In this document: piece by piece, positions 7,371 to 14,649 of the stretch | Position numbering within the stretch: position 1 is the first letter of the stretch | How the letters are laid out: each line of letters opens with the position of its first letter | NCBI GenBank assembly: GCA_021826725.1 | Contig: JAKAYQ010000004.1 | Span: 1 to 40,821, forward strand | Length of the DNA stretch: 40,821 nucleotides | Direction: 5' to 3' | Source: Actinomycetes bacterium | GTDB taxonomy: Bacteria > Actinomycetota > Acidimicrobiia > Acidimicrobiales > UBA8190 | Made by a program: the position numbers and the translations under genes | The notes under the pieces: generated by a model | Told to the model about the DNA's origin: nothing | Database searches by the model: none | What the model saw: the letters and a program-made list of their open reading frames with translations, nothing else

Positions 7371-7643
7371 CACCCGGCGACGGAGCACGGGCTGCACGGT
7401 GCGATCCTGGCCGCCCAGGCCCCGAAGCGGGTGGCGTTGCCGCGCCGGGTGCTCGCCGATCACTACGGGCTGCCGGAGGCGTATATCGGCAAGCACCTCC
7501 AGGCGCTGACCCGGGCCGGCCTGCTGCACGCGACGCCGGGACCGAGCGGCGGGTTTCGTCTGGCTCGGCCCGTAGGCGAGATCACCGTCGTCGGCGCCGT
7601 CGAAAGCACAGCCAGCCCGTTCATGTGCCAAGAGATCCTGTGA
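7371..7643 (+). pseudogene. Rrf2-family regulator fragment
   Basis: The frame ATEHGLHGAILAAQ continues through a winged-helix block, KHLQALTRAGLLHATPGP then GGFRLARPVGEITV, and ends FMCQEIL-stop. This matches residues of about 10-95 of Rrf2 proteins, including their F-x-C-x-E-I end of wing region. No start codon lies at the correct N-terminus; GTG 7431 falls inside the helix-turn-helix. The usual C-terminal dimerisation helix, about 50 residues, is missing. It therefore looks truncated at both ends. It sits just before a toxin-antitoxin pair, which suggests a region of past rearrangement. An intact Rrf2 gene lies at 34400. Confidence 0.65.
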
Positions 7644-7687
7644 GCATTGACTCGCCGTTCCCGCAGGAGGATCCGCCTATGGGACAG

Positions 7688-8035
7688 CTATAGGTCGAGA
7701 TGGAGACGTAGGGCCTCGTCGATCTTGGCCATGATCGGCGTTGGCAGCCGCCCGAGAGCGGGCCCGAGTCGCTCGACGGCTACCGAACGGACTTGCTCGG
7801 CCTGGGCCTTGGAATCGACCCGTAGTCCAGCCTGGCCCGCCGGCAGGAGGACCTGAACGGGAAAGATCCTCGTCGTGCTGCTGGTCAGGGGCACCACAGT
7901 GACGACTCCTCGCTCCAAACGCTCGGCGACGGCGTTGGCGCGATCGTTGTTGACTACGACGGCGGGTCGCCGCTTGTTGGCCTCGCTGCCCCGTACGGGA
8001 TCGAGATCGACCAAGCGAACCTCTCCACGGCGCAT
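7688..8035 (-). CDS. MazF/PemK-type endoribonuclease toxin
   Basis: A toxin of 115 residues with the MazF signature: RRGEVRLVDLDPVRGSEANKRRPAVVV, the VVTVVPLTSST strand with Thr/Ser active-site residues, PVQVLLPAGQAGLRVDSKAQAEQVRSV and the C-terminal helix. MazF toxins cut mRNA at short motifs and are neutralised by a paired antitoxin. ATG 8035 shares one base with the antitoxin stop (TGATG), so translation is coupled. The longer frame to 8068 would run into the antitoxin gene. Length and motifs are complete, so it is probably functional. Confidence 0.93.
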   Translation of the reverse strand: MRRGEVRLVDLDPVRGSEANKRRPAVVVNNDRANAVAERLERGVVTVVPLTSSTTRIFPVQVLLPAGQAGLRVDSKAQAEQVRSVAVERLGPALGRLPTPIMAKIDEALRLHLDL

Positions 8036-8253
8036 CAGGACAGGCCGTCGCCTGCCGCTGTCTCCCACAGGTCCCGCTCGCCTGAGCGCTCCCAGTCCCC
8101 CCAGGCCGCTGCGTAGTCCTCCTCGAGCCCGGACTGGCGCAGTAGTCGGACGGCTTGGTGGATCGCGGCCGAGCGAGACTGGAGCCCCGTCTTGCGGGCG
8201 TGCTCGTCGAGCACGGCCACGTCTTCGTCGGGAAGACGAACGCTGAGCTTCAT
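8035..8253 (-). CDS. Ribbon-helix-helix antitoxin for MazF
   Basis: An antitoxin of 72 residues. A ribbon-helix-helix DNA-binding domain (MKLSVRLPDEDVAVLDEHAR then SRSAAIHQAVRLL) is followed by an acidic, Trp-rich tail (EEDYAAAWGDWERSGERDLWE), the usual toxin-binding segment. ATG 8253 was chosen because it starts exactly at the canonical first strand; the extension to 8346 adds an unrelated stretch that includes the operator. It is upstream of and overlaps mazF by 1 bp. It probably represses its own operon through the palindrome at 8276-8294. Confidence 0.9.
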   Translation of the reverse strand: MKLSVRLPDEDVAVLDEHARKTGLQSRSAAIHQAVRLLRQSGLEEDYAAAWGDWERSGERDLWETAAGDGLS

Positions 8254-8275
8254 GCCTGCTACTACCTGAGCAGTA

Positions 8276-8294
8276 CCGTTGGTGCTACCAACGG
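8276..8294 (-). promoter_or_regulatory. Palindromic operator of the toxin-antitoxin operon
   Basis: CCGTTGGTGCTACCAACGG is a perfect inverted repeat of two 8-bp arms around a 3-bp centre, lying 23-41 bases upstream of the antitoxin ATG. An imperfect second palindrome, TACTGCTCAGGTAGTA, lies between it and the start. Both suit autorepression by the ribbon-helix-helix antitoxin. Confidence 0.65.
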
Positions 8295-8641
8295 ATTTCA
8301 CGAGACTGGCCACGGCGCCTGCTGACCGATCCCATGTGAAATGCACACATATTCGGCCACCACTACCCGGCCGGCCGTCCTGCAGCGGGTTCGGCTGGTG
8401 GGACGGTAGGGACGCGTTGCGGGCTGGAAGGCACGACCCCAGGAACGGGTTTGCCAGTTCGACGATGCCGCGGTCTCTACCATCGTCGGTGAAGTGCGCG
8501 CCGACCGGAACCTGGTCGAGCGTTTCCGCCAGCTCCTCGACGCCGACGACACGCCCGGAGCGGCGAGGGATGCGGCGGGCGGGGCGTAGGTCCCTCGTCC
8601 TGGTCGCCCTCGGCGTCGCGCTCGAAGCGGCGACGGCCCGG
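8295..8641. other. Gene-poor stretch upstream of the toxin-antitoxin operon
   Basis: No complete gene recognised. The plus-strand frame 8410-8589 is open and reads VCQFDDAAVSTIVGEVRADR, then LVERFRQLLDADDTPGAARD, then a stop. It has protein-like composition but no start codon, so it may be the 3' end of a decayed gene. Bases 8330-8360 are less GC-rich than the surroundings. Confidence 0.4.
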
Positions 8642-8825
8642 GTGGCCGGTTTCGGCCGGATCGGGTGGCCGGTTTCGGCCGGATCGGGTGGCCGGTTTCG
8701 GCCGGATCGGGTGGCCGGATTCGGCCGGATCGGGTGGCCGGATTCGGCCGGATCGGGTGGCCGGATTCGGCCGGATCGGGTGGCCGGATTCGGCCGGATC
8801 GGGTGGCCGGTTTCGGCCGGATCAC
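8642..8825 (+). repeat. 23-bp tandem repeat, 8 copies, each with a small hairpin
   Basis: Eight copies of GTGGCCGGWTTCGGCCGGATCGG with strict 23-bp spacing; W is T in the outer copies and A in the middle ones. Each copy contains the inverted repeat GGCCG-N4-CGGCC. The array begins 10 bases beyond the stop codon of the flavin reductase, i.e. at the 3' end of the 11.1-8.8 kb operon, where it could slow or stop RNA polymerase. There are no unique spacers, so it is not a CRISPR array. Confidence 0.95.
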
Positions 8826-8834
8826 GCGACTCGG

Positions 8835-9425
8835 TCAGCCCCCGTAGTTCATCCGGGTGTCACCCATGGTAAGGATGGCGGCGTCCTCGCCGTCGGCTCC
8901 GAACCCGGCATCGACCACCGTACCTACCACCCAGCAGTGGCTCTGGAGGTCGAGAACGTGCACCACCTGGCAGGCCAGGTAGGCGACAGCCCTGTCGAGC
9001 AGCGGTGCGCCGGTCACCGCTGCGTGGACACCCTCGCCTCGCATCGTCCCGGTGCCTTCGGCGTCGACGACAACCTCCTCGGCGGGCACCGGCTTCGCGA
9101 ACCGCCGGACCAGCGACCGGTCCTCCACACCCAGCATGCTGAGCGCGAACCCACCGCCGTCCCGCACGAGCTCCATGGTGACGGCGTCGCGCTCGATGCC
9201 CACGCCAACCTGGCGCGGGTCGGTGGCCACCTGCGTCACCCAGCTGATGGTCATGAGGTTTCGGCGCTCCCCGGACCTGCTCCCGAGCACGTACAGACCG
9301 GTCGGCAGGGCCCACAGCACGCGTCGCCACCGACGATCGGCCTCGTCTCCACCGGAGCCGTGCGGACCACCGGCGTCCGAGCCCGCTGACACCGGCATCC
9401 CATCAGAACCCGAGCGGGTCACCAC
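8835..9425 (-). CDS. Flavin reductase-like FMN-binding split-barrel protein
   Basis: A protein of 196 residues with a flavin reductase-like domain from about residue 35: VLWALPTGLYVLGSRSGERRNLMTISWVTQVATDPRQVGVGIERDA, then FALSMLGVEDRSLVRRFAKP, and the late VVHVLDLQSHCWVVGTVVDAG strand. Such proteins bind FMN and reduce flavins for partner oxygenases or act as flavin-dependent oxidoreductases. GTG 9425 is preferred over ATG 9398 because GGGAGGAG lies a few bases upstream of it. It therefore overlaps the lipoprotein gene by 23 bp and ends the operon. The partner is unknown. Confidence 0.87.
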   Translation of the reverse strand: MVTRSGSDGMPVSAGSDAGGPHGSGGDEADRRWRRVLWALPTGLYVLGSRSGERRNLMTISWVTQVATDPRQVGVGIERDAVTMELVRDGGGFALSMLGVEDRSLVRRFAKPVPAEEVVVDAEGTGTMRGEGVHAAVTGAPLLDRAVAYLACQVVHVLDLQSHCWVVGTVVDAGFGADGEDAAILTMGDTRMNYGG

Positions 9426-9957
9426 CAGCTCCTCCCGGCACGGTCGTGGTCGTCGTCGACGGCACCTGCCCCGTCAGGGCGCTGACGTGCTGCACTGCCT
9501 GCTCCAGGTAGGCGTCGGCCACGTTGATCTCCGCCACCGACCGGTCCAGCTCCGTGACGTCGCTCGGGCTGGCGCCATAGCAGGCGGCCGCTGCCTTCTG
9601 GTCCGCCTGATAGGCATGGTCCAGCACGCTCGTGAGCGCTGCGTCGGGCGACGGCAGGTTGCCGGCCGCGGTGGCAGCATCGTTTTCGAGCACACCGCAC
9701 CACGCCTTGAGGGTGCTCGCCCCCGCGTGTTGGCGGACGACGGCGACGACGTGCGTGCCATCCCCCAAGAGCGTCCCCACCGCCGAGCCGAACCCACTCG
9801 TCGACATCCACTGACCCACCCTGGTGCTCGGGCCGGCAGCGGAACTTCCGCACCCAGCGACGCCGACGGCAGCCACCAGGATGCCGGCGAGCCAGGCTGC
9901 CGCCTGGCCGCTGCTCCGGGGTAGCCGGTGCCGGCCCCTCCAGGGTGCCGGTGTCAT
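9403..9957 (-). CDS. Putative lipoprotein
   Basis: A protein of 184 residues. A basic N-terminus (RGRHRLPRSS) precedes a hydrophobic stretch ending in the lipobox GVAGC, with lipidated Cys36, so it should be exported and anchored on the outer face of the membrane. The mature part is helical with two cysteines (AWCGVLEND and AACYGASPS) that may form a disulfide, and it ends in a Thr/Pro tail (STTTTTVPGG). ATG 9957 overlaps the stop of the DUF3151 gene by 4 bp (ATGA). I do not recognise the mature domain; the four-helix appearance is only an impression. Confidence 0.75.
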   Translation of the reverse strand: MTPAPWRGRHRLPRSSGQAAAWLAGILVAAVGVAGCGSSAAGPSTRVGQWMSTSGFGSAVGTLLGDGTHVVAVVRQHAGASTLKAWCGVLENDAATAAGNLPSPDAALTSVLDHAYQADQKAAAACYGASPSDVTELDRSVAEINVADAYLEQAVQHVSALTGQVPSTTTTTVPGGAGGDPLGF

Positions 9958-10397
9958 GGGCCCGGAACCCGCTGCTCGCCCCCACCGGGGTCGAGTTGCT
10001 GCAGGAACACCTCGCACCGCTCGTGCTCCGCCGCTTCGCCGATGGCCGCCGCCGCACTGGCCAGTCCCCGCAGGCAGCGCAGGAAGCCTCGGTTGCCAGG
10101 ATGAGCCCAGCGGACATACCCGCTGCCACGCCACCCGGCATGGCGCAGCTGGTCCAGTCCCCGGTGATATCCGACCCGGTAGCCGGCGTAGGCCTCGACG
10201 TCGTCACGGGCCAGGTCGGCCCATGCCGCCCACGCTCCGGGCCACCCCGGGTACATCCGGACCACGTCGGCTACGGCGTCGCGCCGACGCTCGAGCGGCT
10301 CCGCCAGAGCAGATGCCAGCCGGTCGCTCTGGGCGATCGGCTCCTCGGGGAGCGCTGTCTCCGGCGGTGCAGTTCCCATGCGAATCGGATCGCTCAT
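9954..10397 (-). CDS. DUF3151 family protein
   Basis: A protein of 147 residues matching the actinobacterial DUF3151 pattern: an N-terminal LPEEP, a helical VRMYPGWPGAWAAWADLA block, the DVEAYAGYRVGYHRGLDQLRHAGWRGSGYVRWAHPGNRGFLRCL core and a closing helix ERCEVFLQQLDP. It looks like a TPR-type helical repeat; the biochemical role is unknown. ATG 10397 overlaps the upstream membrane gene's stop by 4 bp. It is the second gene of a tightly coupled four-gene operon. Confidence 0.85.
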   Translation of the reverse strand: MSDPIRMGTAPPETALPEEPIAQSDRLASALAEPLERRRDAVADVVRMYPGWPGAWAAWADLARDDVEAYAGYRVGYHRGLDQLRHAGWRGSGYVRWAHPGNRGFLRCLRGLASAAAAIGEAAEHERCEVFLQQLDPGGGEQRVPGP

Positions 10398-11062
10398 CGG
10401 ACGTCACCCTTCCGGTCGTTGGGATCTACCCGGGCGCGGGCGAGCACGACGCCATCGGGATCCGGCCCGCTGTCGCCCTCGTCCTCCTCGTCGCCCTCCC
10501 ACTGCCGATGGCGCCGCGTGCCCGCAGCATCCTGGGGAGATACGGCAACCCGCCTGGCACCAGCAGGTCGAGGAGCGCCCGGAGCAGGCCGGTTGGCATC
10601 CGCAGCAGGCCGGGTAACGCTGGGGGCAGCCCCGTCCCGTTGAACGGACGGGGACCGCCGGGGGATCGTCCCGGACACACGCACCCGGGCCAGGACCTGG
10701 TCCTCGCCCGCCTGCGGTGCCGACCGAACAGGTCTGGCCACCCGGATCCGTGGCGGCTCCAGGCTTCCCGCCGTCCCACCCGACACGTTCTCGGACCCGG
10801 TCGGGCCGTCTGGGCCAACCGCCCGGTCCGTTACGCCCGCGGCCCCCTCACGCCGGAGCCCGCCATCGACACCGACCGTCTCCACGGGGCGCACAGCCGG
10901 CGCCTGGACCCGGACAGACGGCGACTGGGACCAACCGCCGGCGGCGGCACGGAGCGGTGGGCCCGTGGGACGCGCGGCCCGACGACGTTGGCCACCGAAC
11001 AGGCCGGCTGCGCCTGCAGCAAGGACCACCACCAGTAGGACCAGCGATATCACGGTGAACAT
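10394..11062 (-). CDS. Single-pass membrane protein with disordered tail
   Basis: A protein of 222 residues: one N-terminal membrane helix (FTVISLVLLVVVLAAGAAGLF), then about 200 residues rich in Arg, Pro, Gly and Val with no folded domain that I recognise, ending in an acidic/basic EGDEEDEGDSGPDPD stretch. ATG 11062 is chosen because it directly precedes the membrane helix. It is the first gene of the operon and overlaps DUF3151 by 4 bp. It could anchor a complex at the membrane; that is inference. Confidence 0.6.
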   Translation of the reverse strand: MFTVISLVLLVVVLAAGAAGLFGGQRRRAARPTGPPLRAAAGGWSQSPSVRVQAPAVRPVETVGVDGGLRREGAAGVTDRAVGPDGPTGSENVSGGTAGSLEPPRIRVARPVRSAPQAGEDQVLARVRVSGTIPRRSPSVQRDGAAPSVTRPAADANRPAPGAPRPAGARRVAVSPQDAAGTRRHRQWEGDEEDEGDSGPDPDGVVLARARVDPNDRKGDVR

Positions 11063-11326
11063 GGGGTGGGTTCCCGATCCGGTTTCGACGACTCGTGACG
11101 GGCCGGGGAGTGCCCAGGGCCCGTGCTCCACGTGTGCCCACAAGAACGGACCAGCACGGGAGCCGACCGCACCTGCTGGCACGCCGGCTTGGTCCTTTGG
11201 AGGCTACCGCCGGCAACGGCCGACCGTGTCCCCGCCACCCGGGAGCGCCGCCGGCGCTGCCCACAGCCCCGGGCACAGCCACAGCGGCAGCGTCACCAGG
11301 GCAGCAGCGTCACCAAGCTGCGGAGG

Positions 11327-12598
11327 TCAATCGAACACCACCAGGTGCTGCTCCCGCCGGCCTCGACGTAACACCAGGTAGCGGCCGTGCAGGAGGTCTT
11401 CGGAGCCGATCATCATGTCCACGTCGGTGACGCGCCGGTTGTTCACGTACGCACCGCCCTGGGCCACGGTGGTCCTTGCCTGGCTCTTGGATGACACGAG
11501 CCCGGTCCGAGCCATGGCGTCGACAACCCTGATCCCGCCGTCGATCTCCCGACGGCCCCACCGGTCGGTAGGTGCCTCGGCACACACAGCAAGAAGCGTC
11601 GGCTCGTCGAGACCGGCGATGTCCTCGCTGAAGAGAGCCGCAGCAGCCCGTTCGGCCTGCTCGGTCTCGGCTTGCCCGTGCACGAGCGAGCACACCGAAC
11701 GGGCCAGAGCCCGCTGGGCCGCACGCCGCTCCGGGTGCTCGGCGGTCTCGTCGTCGAGCGCGGCGATCTCCTGGTGGTCGAGGAAGGTGAACCGGCGAAG
11801 GTAGCTGCCCACCATGACATCATCGGTCCGCAGGAAGAACTGGTAGAACGCGTAGGGGCTGGTGCGGGCCGGGTCGAGCCACACCGCCCCGGTCTCGGTC
11901 TTGCCGAACTTGGTGCCGTCGGCCTTGAGCACGAGTGGTGTGGTGAGCCCCCATACCTCGGCGCCGCGCAACTTCCGTACCAGCTCGATCCCCATGGTGA
12001 TGTTGCCCCACTGGTCACTGGCTCCCAACTGCACCCGGCAGCCAACCGCGTCGTACAGGTGGACGAAGTCGTACGCCTGCAGGAGCATGTAGCTGAACTC
12101 GGCGTAGGAGATGCCTCGGTCGGGGCGGTCCAGCCGGGCACGCACTGATTCCTTCGCCACCATCTGGTTGACGGTGAAGTGCTTGCCGACGTCACGGAGG
12201 AACCCGATGACGTCGAGGGAACCCAGCCAGTCGGCGTTGTCGAGGAGAACGGCGCCGCCAGCGAAGTCGATGAGCTTGGCGAGCTGCGTGCCGATGGCTG
12301 CAACGTTGGCACCGACTTCCTCACGATCGAGCAGGGGTCGCTCCGACTGCTTGCCGCCAGGGTCACCGATCATGCCGGTCGCTCCGCCAGCCAGGGCAAC
12401 CGGCCGGTGCCCGGCCAACTGCAGGCGGCGCAGCATCAGGACCTGCACGAGATGCCCAACGTGGAGACTGTCGGCCGTCGGGTCGAACCCGATATAGGCA
12501 GTGAGCGGCTCGGGCCGGTCCAGACGGGCGAGCAAACCGGGGTCGGTCGCCTGGTAGACGAGGCCCCGGAATTCGAGATCGGCGGACAGCGTGGGCAC
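11327..12598 (-). CDS. tyrS: Tyrosine--tRNA ligase
   Basis: A class I aminoacyl-tRNA synthetase of 423 residues that charges tRNA-Tyr. Motifs are the HIGH-like HVGH at 46-49 in FDPTADSLHVGH, the tyrosine pocket GASDQWGNITMG near 192-203, and the KMSKS-like KFGKT at 230-234. The C-terminal S4 RNA-binding domain is seen as SSKSQARTTVAQGGAYVNNRRV. GTG 12598 puts the family's usual start (TLSADLEFRGLVYQ) at the N-terminus. A CAGGCT box ends exactly 6 bases before it, matching the leaderless spacing used by other genes here. The frame continues upstream to 12745 but only through repeat-rich DNA. Length and motifs are complete. Confidence 0.97.
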   Translation of the reverse strand: MPTLSADLEFRGLVYQATDPGLLARLDRPEPLTAYIGFDPTADSLHVGHLVQVLMLRRLQLAGHRPVALAGGATGMIGDPGGKQSERPLLDREEVGANVAAIGTQLAKLIDFAGGAVLLDNADWLGSLDVIGFLRDVGKHFTVNQMVAKESVRARLDRPDRGISYAEFSYMLLQAYDFVHLYDAVGCRVQLGASDQWGNITMGIELVRKLRGAEVWGLTTPLVLKADGTKFGKTETGAVWLDPARTSPYAFYQFFLRTDDVMVGSYLRRFTFLDHQEIAALDDETAEHPERRAAQRALARSVCSLVHGQAETEQAERAAAALFSEDIAGLDEPTLLAVCAEAPTDRWGRREIDGGIRVVDAMARTGLVSSKSQARTTVAQGGAYVNNRRVTDVDMMIGSEDLLHGRYLVLRRGRREQHLVVFD

Positions 12599-12796
12599 TG
12601 CGCAAGCCTGCCACGCCCCGGTCACAGTGCCGACCGGCACCCCACCCATCGGCACCCCGACCTCCCCCACCCCCGGCAGCTCCGGCCCACACCACCCATC
12701 GGCACCCCACCCACACCTTCCCCCCCGGCACATCCCGGCGCCCACTCCCCCAGGCGCCCACCGAAACCCACATTCCCCGCACCCCCCGGCGCGCGC
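12599..12796. repeat. Divergent intergenic region with imperfect C-rich repeats
   Basis: CACCCATCGGCACCCC occurs three times (about 12643-12720), with other CCCCCACC-type variants between. The region separates the divergent tyrS and aldo/keto reductase genes. No gene is seen. Confidence 0.6.
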
Positions 12797-12802
12797 TACC
12801 GT
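12797..12802 (+). promoter_or_regulatory. -10 box for the aldo/keto reductase operon
   Basis: TACCGT matches TANNNT. A transcript starting about 7 bases downstream would have a leader of some 58 bases containing the GGAGG site of the reductase gene. Confidence 0.4.
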
Positions 12803-12867
12803 GCCGAGAGGACGTGGCGCTGCCTGGCACGACGACCAGCGGGCCCGCTCCCGACTGGAGGTTTGCC

Positions 12868-13803
12868 ATGCAGCAACGCCCGCTCGGGGTCCGGGGTCCC
12901 GCAGTGTCGGTCGTGGGCCTGGGCTGCAACAATTTCGGCATGGTCCTCGACGAGCCAGCCGCCCGGGCGGTGGTGGCCGCGGCGCTCGATGCCGGCATCA
13001 CCCACTTCGACACTGCCGAGGGCTATGGCGGCGGGCGCTCCGAGGAGATGCTGGGTGCGGCTCTGGGCACCCACCGGGACGAGGTGGTGATCGCCACCAA
13101 GGTGCTGCGAAGGTCCGAGGCAGTCCCGTGGCGGCCCGGTGACCTGGCCCGACGGATCGAGGAGGGCTGCGATACCAGCCTGCGGCGGCTGCGGACCGAC
13201 CACATCGACGTGTACTACGAGCACCACCGTGACCCCGAAGCCCCGGTGGAAGAAGCACTTCAGGCACTCGACCACCTTGTCCAGAAAGGCAAGGTGCGCG
13301 TCGCTGCCTGCTCCAACTACTCGGGCGACGATATCCGCCAGGCGGCTGCAGCCTGGGACGCTGCTGGCTGGGCCCCGCTCGGGGCCGCCCAGCTGCACTG
13401 GAACCTCCTGCTACGCCAGGCGGAGGACGACGTCGTCCCCGCCGCCCGAGCGGCTGCGCTGGGCATCGTCCCCTACTACCCGCTGGCGTCGGGGCTCCTG
13501 ACGGGCAAGTACCGGTCGGACAGCCCGTTCCCGGCAGGCAGCCGCTTCGACCGGCTCCCCAGGTTCTCCACCGTCGCCACAGCCGACAATTTCACCACCG
13601 TGGACCGGTTGTCCGCCGTCGCCGACACGACGGGCCACAGCATCGGCGAGCTGGCAATCGCCTGGCTTGCCGCCCAACCCGGCGTGGCCTCGGTCATCGT
13701 CGGTGCCACCAGCCCGGAGCAGGTCCGGACCAATGCTCATGCCGCCGAGTGGGTCCTGGACGCCGACGAGATCGCTGCCGTGGACGAAGCGGCGCCGAGA
13801 TGA
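12868..13803 (+). CDS. Aldo/keto reductase
   Basis: A TIM-barrel oxidoreductase of 311 residues using NADPH. The catalytic tetrad is visible: Asp48 and Tyr53 (HFDTAEGYGGGRSEE), Lys78 (VIATKVLRR) and His120 (VYYEHHRDP). The NADP site is in YPLASGLLTGKYR and SVIVGATSPEQVRTN. ATG 12868 is fixed by GGAGG 7 bases upstream, although the frame is open back to 12814. Its stop overlaps the start of the Lon-domain gene by 4 bp (ATGA), so the two are translated together. Substrate unknown. Confidence 0.94.
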   Translation: MQQRPLGVRGPAVSVVGLGCNNFGMVLDEPAARAVVAAALDAGITHFDTAEGYGGGRSEEMLGAALGTHRDEVVIATKVLRRSEAVPWRPGDLARRIEEGCDTSLRRLRTDHIDVYYEHHRDPEAPVEEALQALDHLVQKGKVRVAACSNYSGDDIRQAAAAWDAAGWAPLGAAQLHWNLLLRQAEDDVVPAARAAALGIVPYYPLASGLLTGKYRSDSPFPAGSRFDRLPRFSTVATADNFTTVDRLSAVADTTGHSIGELAIAWLAAQPGVASVIVGATSPEQVRTNAHAAEWVLDADEIAAVDEAAPR

Positions 13804-14567
13804 GCCCACCGGCCCCCGAGCCGGACGCGGGCAAACCCGCCCAAGGCGAACCGGCTCCACGCCAGCCAGCCCAAGGCGAACCAGGTCCACGCCAACCCCC
13901 CCAAGGCGAACCGGACCTCGTTGGGCGTACCGACCAGCCGACCGGCCCTTCCCAGGTGCTGCCGATGTTCCCGCTTCAAACCGTCCTCTTCCCCTACGGA
14001 TTGCTGCCATTGCACGTGTTCGAGCCCCGCTACCGGGCGCTGACGCAGCAGTGCCTGGCCACTGACCGGCGTTTCGGCGTGGTGCTCATCGCCCAGGGGT
14101 CGGAAGTGGGCGGTGGCGACGCCCGGCACACGGTCGGAACGGTGGCATGGATCGACCAGGCCGCCGACTTGCCCGACGGCCGGTTCGCTGTCGTTGCCAG
14201 CGGTCAAGACCGACTGGTGATCCGGCAGTGGCTGGCCGACGACCCCTTTCCAAGAGCCGAAGTGACGATCACCCCGCCTGACCCCATCGCACCCGCCGCC
14301 ACGTCCGTCGAGCGGGCCACGATCGCCGTTCGCCGCGCCTACGCAATGCGCTCCGAGCTGGGGCACGGGCCGGCGTTGCCCGCCGGAACCCGGTTCGCCG
14401 ACGATCTCGCCGTCGCCGCCTGGCAGCTCTGCGACCTCGCCCCGGTCGGCCCGGCAGACCGCCAGCGCCTGCTCGAGGTCGAGCACGCCGAAGACCGCCT
14501 GGACCTGCTGTGCTCGTTGGCCGACGCCATGGCCGACGACCTGGCCCGGCTGCTCGCCGGCGGTTGA
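13800..14567 (+). CDS. Lon N-terminal (substrate-binding) domain protein with repeat linker
   Basis: A protein of 255 residues. After a Pro/Gln/Glu-rich N-terminus (residues 1-55) with about 2.5 copies of an 11-residue unit (QGEPAPRQPAQ type, from a 33-bp repeat), a PUA-like Lon substrate-binding domain begins: MFPLQTVLFPYGLLPLHVFEPRYRAL, FGVVLIAQGSEVG, HTVGTVAWIDQAADLPDGRF, and a helical C-terminal half. No ATPase or protease domain follows, so it is the stand-alone form. Such proteins may recognise unfolded substrates; their role is poorly known. ATG 13800 overlaps the reductase stop. Confidence 0.9.
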   Translation: MSPPAPEPDAGKPAQGEPAPRQPAQGEPGPRQPPQGEPDLVGRTDQPTGPSQVLPMFPLQTVLFPYGLLPLHVFEPRYRALTQQCLATDRRFGVVLIAQGSEVGGGDARHTVGTVAWIDQAADLPDGRFAVVASGQDRLVIRQWLADDPFPRAEVTITPPDPIAPAATSVERATIAVRRAYAMRSELGHGPALPAGTRFADDLAVAAWQLCDLAPVGPADRQRLLEVEHAEDRLDLLCSLADAMADDLARLLAGG

Positions 14568-14649
14568 ACCACACGCTCCGCCCGGGCCGGCTCACCGGCT
14601 CCGCTCGCCGGCACATCGGCGCAACTCGGCGGCCGGAGAACCGTCCGAT

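Noticed and set aside
8642-8825. Possible CRISPR array
   Set aside because: The 23-bp units are contiguous with no unique spacers, and no cas genes are in the window.
8298-8825. A 175-codon minus-strand frame of the IRPKPATRSG type
   Set aside because: It is generated by the 23-bp repeat and has no flanking domain or credible start.
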